From NCBI RefSeq assembly GCF_036323735.1, contig NC_086020.1:126904710-126968709 (forward strand): a stretch of DNA of 64,000 nt. The letters are read 5' to 3'. Below, piece after piece: positions 57,906 through 64,000 of this stretch. A program made the translations under genes and the position numbers. The stretch is from Rattus norvegicus (lineage: Eukaryota > Chordata > Mammalia > Rodentia > Muridae). The number at the start of each line of letters is the position of its first letter. Within the stretch, counting starts at the first letter, position 1. The notes beneath the pieces are model-generated. The model did not search any database. It saw nothing but the letters and a program-made list of their open reading frames with translations, and had not been told where the DNA came from.

Positions 57906-58440
57906 TATTCAGTCTCCCCAAGTCAACTTAACTTACGCCTGAGTAGAATAAAGTCAGGAGCTTGAGTTAGGGCCTCCTGAGGGTATGGGCACAGAGACAG
58001 CCTCAGTACTGGGAAGAGTTTGAGAAGACTCAAGGGAAAGGGCCATTTAAACATTTGATATGCTTTTCTCTTCCAAGGAATCTTCCTGATTGTCTTCAAT
58101 AGAACTGAGAACCGCTGTTTAGTGTGGTGGAGCAAGCATCAAGGAACAAATCAACTGGAGTCATTTTATCTGGTATAGGTTTCTTCTACTGGGTCATCAT
58201 GTACCTTAAATATAGTTAGGCTCAAATGGCTAAAAAGAAATATTTTCCACAGATATCTTGAAATCAATTTAACCATGGAAGCCTTCCTTCTCTACCTCTA
58301 ATTAAGACCCATTAGTATGCCAAGGATACACTATTCTTTTCAGTAGATTTTGGGCAACATTATCAGAAGTTGCTGTAAGTAATTTATACTGGTCATGAAA
58401 TCAAGGTGCATACAAAGAAAACAGATTTGGAATGTTACGA
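57906..58440. other. Unique non-coding DNA
   Basis: Nothing recognised. Confidence 0.4.
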
Positions 58441-58445
58441 AGAGA

Positions 58446-58447
<2 letters not shown>

Positions 58448-58497
<50 letters not shown>
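58448..58497 (+). repeat. (GA)25 microsatellite
   Basis: Uninterrupted GA run of 50 bp. Confidence 0.95.
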
Positions 58498-58500
<3 letters not shown>

Positions 58501-58987
58501 GGTGATCATGACCTCCTTCATAATGTAGCACAGTGGTGGCCAGCCACTTCATAACTCCTGATGAGTAGCACATGCCAATATTAGGGATTACTCTGCAGAG
58601 ATGATTTTCTGTGGTGATTCAGAAATAAAATGCATCTGAGGCAAGGAGGCTGAAAGTATTAAGATAATTTAATTTGAACATAAATGGAATCTATGTGAGA
58701 TAAAAATCAATGAAGAAAAAAGGCTCATTGTGGAATGGTGGAAAATGGTGGAACAGCCCTTGAAAGTCTGAGCCCCTCTTATTCCACCTCTAAAGCTCCT
58801 CACTTAAGATAAAGCACACTTGATTACTTTGTTGATAAGCTTTCCAATTTTTCTAAGAATTATGTCATAAAATTCTATATCATGCCATTTAAAATTTGAG
58901 CATGTTTCTTCATGCCTGGAAAGATTATGCAGCTTGTAGAATTTTGCCATCTCCCATCTAAATTCTTTAAGTCTTTCTTTTTTCCAG
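58498..58987. other. Unique non-coding DNA
   Basis: No gene. Ends in a strong polypyrimidine/AG sequence that borders the exon-like stretch to the right. Confidence 0.4.
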
Positions 58988-59178
58988 GAAGCGGGATTTA
59001 AGCTGTACTCAGAAGTTCAGCTCCTGTCAGCAATATCTTCCTCATTTTTGATTGCATCGTCTTCAGAGCTTTCTACACTGGACAAGGAGAAACTCCACAT
59101 AAGTGCTGATTTACTCAGAAGAGAACAAAAGAGGGTTTTCTGTAATGTCTTGGAGAAGGAGCTATGATAAGCACAAAG
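58988..59178 (+). other. Exon-like 191-nt stretch between splice signals
   Basis: Preceded by CTTTCTTTTTTCCAG, a strong 3' splice site, and followed by AAAG/GTAATC, a fair 5' splice site. The first frame after the AG is open for 59 codons to a TGA at 59165-59167. It reads EAGFKLYSEVQLL near the start and LLRREQKRVFCNVLEKEL at the end. I do not recognise the protein. It may be a last or non-coding exon, or a chance pseudo-exon. Without transcript evidence it should not be called a gene. Confidence 0.25.
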
Positions 59179-60008
59179 GTAATCTGTGTGGCTAGTTAGG
59201 GATGGATAACTGCCTCAGTAGAGAGAGTCAGGTAGCATGTGGATTTTTCTATTCTCTTTCAAGTCAAGTAGCTAGTTAGAAAAGAGGGTCTTTATTAGCA
59301 TCGGGTGCTTCTTTAAGGATAGGAAAAGCAGCTTGGGAAGCAGGTGCCTGTGCTCAGAAGGGATTCTGGATTGTGACTTTGCTTCCTGAGTGCTTTTGAA
59401 CACACATAAAGAATGTATTCATCTACCTTCAGTTCAATAATTAATGTGGCTGTCCCTCCAGCTACTGTTAGAATAACAAATACAGGCGACTCCAGACTCT
59501 AAAGGAATTTCATTGAAGAAGCTTTATCTCATGTGTATTTTGGCCTTCGTGAGTATATCATTATAAATTTCATAGTGGAACAAAGCAGAGAGACTCTTTT
59601 AATTTATGGAAATGTCTGTGACCTCTACAAAACAAGAAATAATAGACAGTTGAGTAGACTATCTTATTGTACTTTTATTTTTCACCAGAGAGCAAAGCAG
59701 GACAGTAATGATTGTTACAGTGCTGTGGAACAAGCTCCAATTGTAAGGCAGGTGCTTAGGACTTATTATGGGCGATCCCTTTTCTTTCAAAACTCTGGTT
59801 ACTCTATGAAGAGCTTGCTCCCTATGAGAGGGAGTTAAGTCCAGAGTATCACCTGAATTCAAAATAAACTGAAATTGAAGCATGAGAGAAGAACACAGAC
59901 ACACAGATTGACACATGTACAGATACAGACTTGGGCACTCCTGAACACACACGTATACATACACAGTCACATGTATAGCTATCCATATGCATAAAGTTTG
60001 TCAGTGTT
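59179..60008. other. Unique non-coding DNA
   Basis: No gene or repeat recognised. Confidence 0.4.
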
Positions 60009-60023
60009 TTAGAGAACATTCTT
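60009..60023. repeat. Target-site duplication of the B2 head, left
   Basis: TTAGAGAACATTCTT, one mismatch to 60076-60090. Confidence 0.8.
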
Positions 60024-60075
60024 ATATTTTTGGTTGTGAGCCTAGCCTTTAACAGCTGAGCCATCTCTCCAGCCC
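60024..60075 (-). mobile_element. Retroposed B2 head, 52 bp
   Basis: On the - strand it starts GGGCTGGAGAGATGGCTCAG, the first part of the B2 tRNA-like head, and ends with CTCACAACCAAAAATAT. It is flanked by a 15-bp duplication, TTAGAGAACRTTCTT (60009-60023 and 60076-60090, one mismatch). So the short piece was itself inserted by the L1 machinery rather than left by deletion of a longer SINE. Confidence 0.8.
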
Positions 60076-60090
60076 TTAGAGAACGTTCTT
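60076..60090. repeat. Target-site duplication of the B2 head, right
   Basis: TTAGAGAACGTTCTT, one mismatch to 60009-60023. Confidence 0.8.
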
Positions 60091-60384
60091 TTGCATGAAT
60101 TTCACTTTTATTTCCTGAAATGGCCAGGTGAAATGTTTCTCTGTTCTAACTATCCTTAAGCCAAGGCCTAAAATCTAGCCACTGTACAATGTAATCTTCC
60201 AAGCTGACTGATTCAATCTGGCTTCTTTTAGCTTACCACTGAATTTCTCTGCTTGGCCTCATACTAATTTTGGTAATATGTTCTAATCTCTTGGCTTCTT
60301 CTTATTCTCTCTCTTTTTCTGCCTTCACTTGTGTCTACTTTGTTCTCATTTCCACCTGTCTTTGTAAAACTCTCCTGATAAAAC

Positions 60385-60385
<1 letters not shown>
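60091..60385. other. Non-coding DNA, possibly old LTR remnant
   Basis: Pyrimidine-rich text with TTCTTATTCTCTCTCTTTTTC. Together with 60600-60670, where GGGATTAAAGGTGTGTG and GGGATTAGAGGTGTGT recur, this resembles a rodent LTR, but the assignment is weak. Confidence 0.3.

Positions 60386-60432
<47 letters not shown>
60386..60432 (+). repeat. (CA)23 microsatellite
   Basis: Uninterrupted CA/AC run. Confidence 0.95.
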
Positions 60433-60434
<2 letters not shown>

Positions 60435-60854
60435 TCTCTCCCTGTGCTATCCTCTTTCCTTGCTTTCCTCTGTTGTTAGCATGAGCTAGATGTATCCTAT
60501 CTTTGACTCATTCTGTTAAATCTTTCACTATGTCCTTTAATTAGATGTCACTGTCAAATATGGCTGCTTCCTTCTACAAACTAATTTTATCTTCATTGTT
60601 TGGGATTAAAGGTGTGTGTGAAAGGCATATCTCTATTCTAGCCAGAGGGATTAGAGGTGTGTCATTCTAGCTGGATCACTCAGACCTAGAAGGTTTTGGA
60701 TTTGATCACTTGCCAGAGCAGCCATGATGCTAGATTAAAATTCTTCTATACGGTTGTGGCTGCCATCATCGAGGACAGTGCTTCTGTCTGTTTTATTTTT
60801 GTGTAGTTCAGCTTCTGTTCAGGATCAATGGCTGTTCATTAACTAAAGTCTCAA

Positions 60855-60859
<5 letters not shown>
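60433..60859. other. Non-coding DNA
   Basis: No gene. Contains the two ATTAAAGGTGTGT/ATTAGAGGTGTGT motifs mentioned for the segment to its left. Confidence 0.35.

Positions 60860-60906
<47 letters not shown>
60860..60906 (+). repeat. (AT)23 microsatellite
   Basis: Uninterrupted AT run. Confidence 0.95.
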
Positions 60907-60909
<3 letters not shown>

Positions 60910-61020
60910 TTTGTAGGAAATAGATATCTCAATAGCACATGGAATATACAAATTTCTACCACCCATCATTTTTTTCTGCCTGCTAATTAAACTCAGTTTT
61001 TATTAAGAAAATTTACATCG

Positions 61021-63412
61021 ACTCTGTCATTTATTTTTTATTTTTTGTTATTTTTACTGGATTTTTAAATTTACATTTCAAATGTTATCCTGGTTTCTAG
61101 TTCATAAACCCCCCTATCACATTACCCCTTCCCCCTGCTTCTATGAGGGTGTTTTTCCAACCACACACCCACCCATTCCGGCCTCCCCATCCTGATATTC
61201 CCCTATATTGGGGCATCAAGTCTTGGAAGGACCAATGGCTTCTCTTTTCTTGATGCCCAACAAGGCCATCCTCTGCTATATATGCAGCTGAAGCCATGGG
61301 TCTGACCATGTGTACTCTTTGGATGGTGGTTTAGTCCCTGGGAGCTCTGGTTAGTTGGTATTGTTGTTCTTATGGGGTTGCAAACTCCTTCAGCTCCTTC
61401 AATCCTTTCTCTAACTCCTCCATTGGAGATCCCATTCTCAGTTCAAAACTTGGCTGAAAGCATCTGCCTCTGTTTTTGTCATGCTCTGGCAGAACCTCTC
61501 AGGAGACATCCATATCAGGATCCTGTCACCATGCACTTCTTGGCATCAGCAATATTGTCTGGGTTTGGTGGCTGCATATGGGCTGGATCCCCAGGTAGGG
61601 CAGTATCTGGATGGCTTTTCCTTCAGCCTCTGCTCCAAACTTTGTCTCCATATTTCCTCCCATGAATATATTTGTTCCCTTTTAAGAAGGACTGAAGTAT
61701 CTGCACTTTGGTCGACCTTCTTCTTGAGCTTCTTGTGGTCTGTGGATTGTATCTTAGGTAAGCTTTTGGGCTAATCCACTTACAAATGAGTGTATATCAT
61801 GTGTGTACTTTTGTGATTGGGTTACCTCACTTTTTAGTTCCATCAATTTGCCTAAAAATTTCATGAAGTCATTGTTTTAAATAGCTGAATAGTACTCCAC
61901 TGTGTAAAGGTACCATATTTTCTGTATTCATTCCTCTGTTGAGGGACATCAGGGATGTCTCCAGATTCTGGCTATTATAAATAAATAAGGCTGCTATGAA
62001 CATAGTGAAGCATGTGTCCTTGTTATATGCTGAAGCAACTTTTGGGTATATGATCAGGAGTGGTATAGCTAGGTCCTCAGAAAATACTATGTCCAATTTT
62101 CTGAGGAACCTCCAGACTGATTTCCAGAATGGCTGTGCCAGTCTGCAATCCCACCAACAATGGAGGAGTGTTCCTCTTTCTCCACATCCTATCCAGCATC
62201 TGCTGTCACCTGAGTTTTTTATCTTAGCCATTCTGACTGGTGTGAAGTGGAATCCTAGGGTTGTTTTGATTTTCATTTCCCTGATGACTAAGGATGTTGA
62301 ACATTTCTTTAGGTGCTTCTTTCTTGGCCGTTTGATATTGCTCAGTTGAGAATTCTTTGTTTAGCTCTGTAACCCATTTTTAATAGGGTTATTTGATTCT
62401 CTGGAGTCTAACTTCTTGAGTTCTTTGTATATATCAGATATTGGCACTCTATCAAATAAACGATTGATAAAGATCTTTTCCCAATTTGTTGGTTAACATT
62501 TTGTCCTAATGACAGTGTCCTCTGCCTTACAGAAGTTTGCAATTTTATGAAGTCCCATTTGTTGATTCTTGATCTTAGAACATAAGACATTGGTGTTCTG
62601 TTCAGGAAATTTTTCTCTGTTACCAGGTGTTTGAGGTTCTTCCCCAATTTTTCTTCTATTAGTTTGAGTGTATCTTGTTTTATGTGGAGGTTCTTGATCC
62701 ACTTGGGACTTAAGCTTTGTATAGGGAAATAAGAATGGATTAATTTGCATTCTTCTCCATGCTGACCTGCAGTTGAACCAGCGTGATCTGTTGAAAATGC
62801 TATCTTTTTTCCACAGGAGGGTTTTAGCTCCATTGTCAAAGATCAAGTGACCATAGGTGTGTGGGTTCATTTCTGTGTCTTCAATTCTATTCCATTGATC
62901 TATCTGCCTGTCTCTGTACTAATACCATACAGTTTTTTATGACTATTGTTCTGTAATACAGCTTGAGGTCAGGGATGGTGATTCCCCCAGTAGTTCTTTT
63001 ATTGTTGAGGATAGTTTTAGCTGTCCTGGGATTTTTGTTATTTCAAATAAATGTGCAAATTGCTCTTTCTAACTCTATGAAGAATTGACTTGGAATTGTG
63101 TTGGGGATTGCACAGGATATGTAGATTGCTTTTGGCAAGATGGCCATTTTTACTATATTGATCCTGCTAATCCATGTGCATGGGAGATCTTTCCATTTTC
63201 TGAGATCTTTAATTTATTTCTTTAGAGACTTGAAGTTCTTTTTATAGAGATCTTTCACTTGCTTGGTTAGAATCACACCAAAGTATATTATTTTATTTGT
63301 GACTATTATGAAAGGTGTCATTTCCCTAATTTCTTTCTCAGACTGTTTATCCTTGGAGTAAAGGAAGGCTACTGATTTGTTTGATTTAATTCGAATCCAG
63401 TCACTTTGCTGA
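61021..63412 (-). mobile_element. Rodent L1: ORF2 C-terminal half and 3' UTR, interrupted
   Basis: Poly-T-rich left edge (61021-61055, the A tail), a 3' UTR with a pyrimidine-rich patch at about 61103-61140, then ORF2 from its C-terminus to the reverse-transcriptase thumb region. It stops abruptly at 63412, where a younger L1 begins. The coding relic is moderately preserved. Whatever lies 5' of this point is beyond the younger element, outside the window. Confidence 0.9.
61760..63412 (-). pseudogene. L1 ORF2 C-terminal half
   Basis: Several - strand segments give recognisable ORF2: KSNKSVAFLYSKDKQ (near 63390), DLYKKNFKSLKK (near 63240), NPHTYGHLIFDNGAK (near 62850), and KIKNSGDSRCW with a Cys/His cluster (near 62220-62160). 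Frameshifts and stops separate them. It is the retrotransposon polymerase protein after its catalytic core and is not functional. Confidence 0.85.
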
Positions 63413-63413
63413 C

Positions 63414-64000
63414 TTTTTTTTTTTTTATTAACTTGAGTATTTCTTATATACATTTCGAATGTTATTCCCTTTCCCGGTTTCCGGGCAAACATCCCCCTCC
63501 CCCTTCCCCTTCCTTATGGGTGTTCCCCTCCCAACCCTCCCCCCATTGCCGCCCTCCCCCCATAGACTAGTTCACTGGGGGTTCAGTCTTGGCAGGACCC
63601 AGGGCTTCCCCTTCCACTGGTGCTCTTACTAGGATATTCATTGCTACATATGGGGTCAGAGTCCAGGGTCAGTCCATGTATAGTCTTTAGGTAGTGGCTT
63701 AGTCCCTGGAAGCTCTGGTTGCTTGGCATTGTTGTACTTTTGGGGTCTCGAGCCCCTTCAAGCTCTTCCAGTTCTTTCTCTGATTCCTTCAACAGGGGAC
63801 CTATTCTCAGTTCAGTGGTTTGCTGCTGGCATTCGCCTCTGTATTTGCTGTATTCTGGCTGTGTCTCTCAGGAGCGATCTACATCCGGCTCCTGTCGGTC
63901 TGCACTTCTTTGCTTCATCCATCTTGTCTAATTGGGTGGCTGTATATGTATGGGCCACATGTGGGGCAGGCTCTGAATGGGTGTTCCTTCAGTCTCTGTT
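63414..64000 (-). mobile_element. Young rat-type L1, 3' UTR, continues beyond window
   Basis: Starts with a 13-T run (the A tail), then the antisense of the same 3' UTR that ends the full-length L1 at 7472-8190: TTAACTTGAGTATTTCTTAT, then the C-rich tract (63480-63565), then TTCAGTCTTGGCAGGACCC and onward with few differences. It is inserted in the older L1 on its left. Its length and coding state cannot be seen. Confidence 0.92.
63480..63565 (-). other. G-rich tract of L1 3' UTR (C-rich on +)
   Basis: Runs of four to seven C on the + strand, the counterpart of 8044-8114. A possible G-quadruplex on the L1 sense strand. Confidence 0.8.

Noticed and set aside
60024..60075. A functional tRNA gene
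   Set aside because: Only the box A half of a tRNA-like head is present, there is no anticodon arm, and target-site duplications show it is a retroposed fragment.
60180..60720. A rodent endogenous retrovirus LTR
   Set aside because: Two GGGATTARAGGTGTGT motifs and pyrimidine-rich text are suggestive, but no LTR ends, primer-binding site or internal region could be found.
1..64000. CRISPR arrays, prokaryotic operons, integrons or phage
   Set aside because: Tandem repeats here are microsatellites and a minisatellite without unique spacers, and the whole window has mammalian repeat content.

Overview
This window reads as non-coding chromosomal DNA from a murid rodent, most likely rat (Rattus). 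The case for rat rests on the LINE-1 elements. One copy has a 5' UTR built from a unit of about 605 bp (mouse units are about 200 bp). Two L1 3' UTRs also carry the rat-type G-rich tract, at 8044-8114 on the + strand and 63480-63565 on the - strand. B1, B2/B3 and B4 SINEs and abundant (TG)n arrays fit the same assignment. I find no host protein-coding gene, functional tRNA, rRNA or other RNA gene that I can support.

Layout. 1-1385: unique DNA and a short L1 3' stub. 1386-8210: a full-length rat-type L1 on the + strand with target-site duplications (TSDs), an open ORF1 and a broken ORF2. ORF2 is also split by a second, short L1 insertion with its own 15-bp TSD. 8211-13720: unique DNA, an older rodent repeat, a decayed ancient L1M on the - strand and the 5' end of a rodent L1 on the - strand. 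13721-43700: mostly unique, AT-rich DNA with scattered SINEs, other rodent repeats, microsatellites and a GC-rich 16-bp minisatellite at 22971-23426. 43700-48640: an ancient L1M on the + strand that hosts several younger insertions. 48641-50734: unique DNA, a B4 SINE and a rodent repeat. 50735-55232: L1 on the - strand, including a copy that kept ORF1 and ORF2 parts but lost about 1.85 kb internally. 55233-61020: unique DNA with two weak candidate exons. 61021-63412: an L1 on the - strand, cut at its right end by a younger rat L1 on the - strand (63414-64000) that runs off the window.

The only biology linking these parts is retrotransposition. The L1 proteins (ORF1 RNA-binding protein, ORF2 endonuclease/reverse transcriptase) copied L1 RNAs, and in trans SINE RNAs, into this locus over a long time. 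The nesting gives a relative chronology: L1M, then rodent Lx-type L1s and SINEs, then rat L1s. I found no sign of a new biological system. The best leads are the nested L1 insertion with its own TSD and a possible 22-nt 3' transduction, the composite minisatellite, a 52-bp retroposed B2 head with TSDs, and two unverified exon-like stretches at 56696-57016 and 58988-59178.
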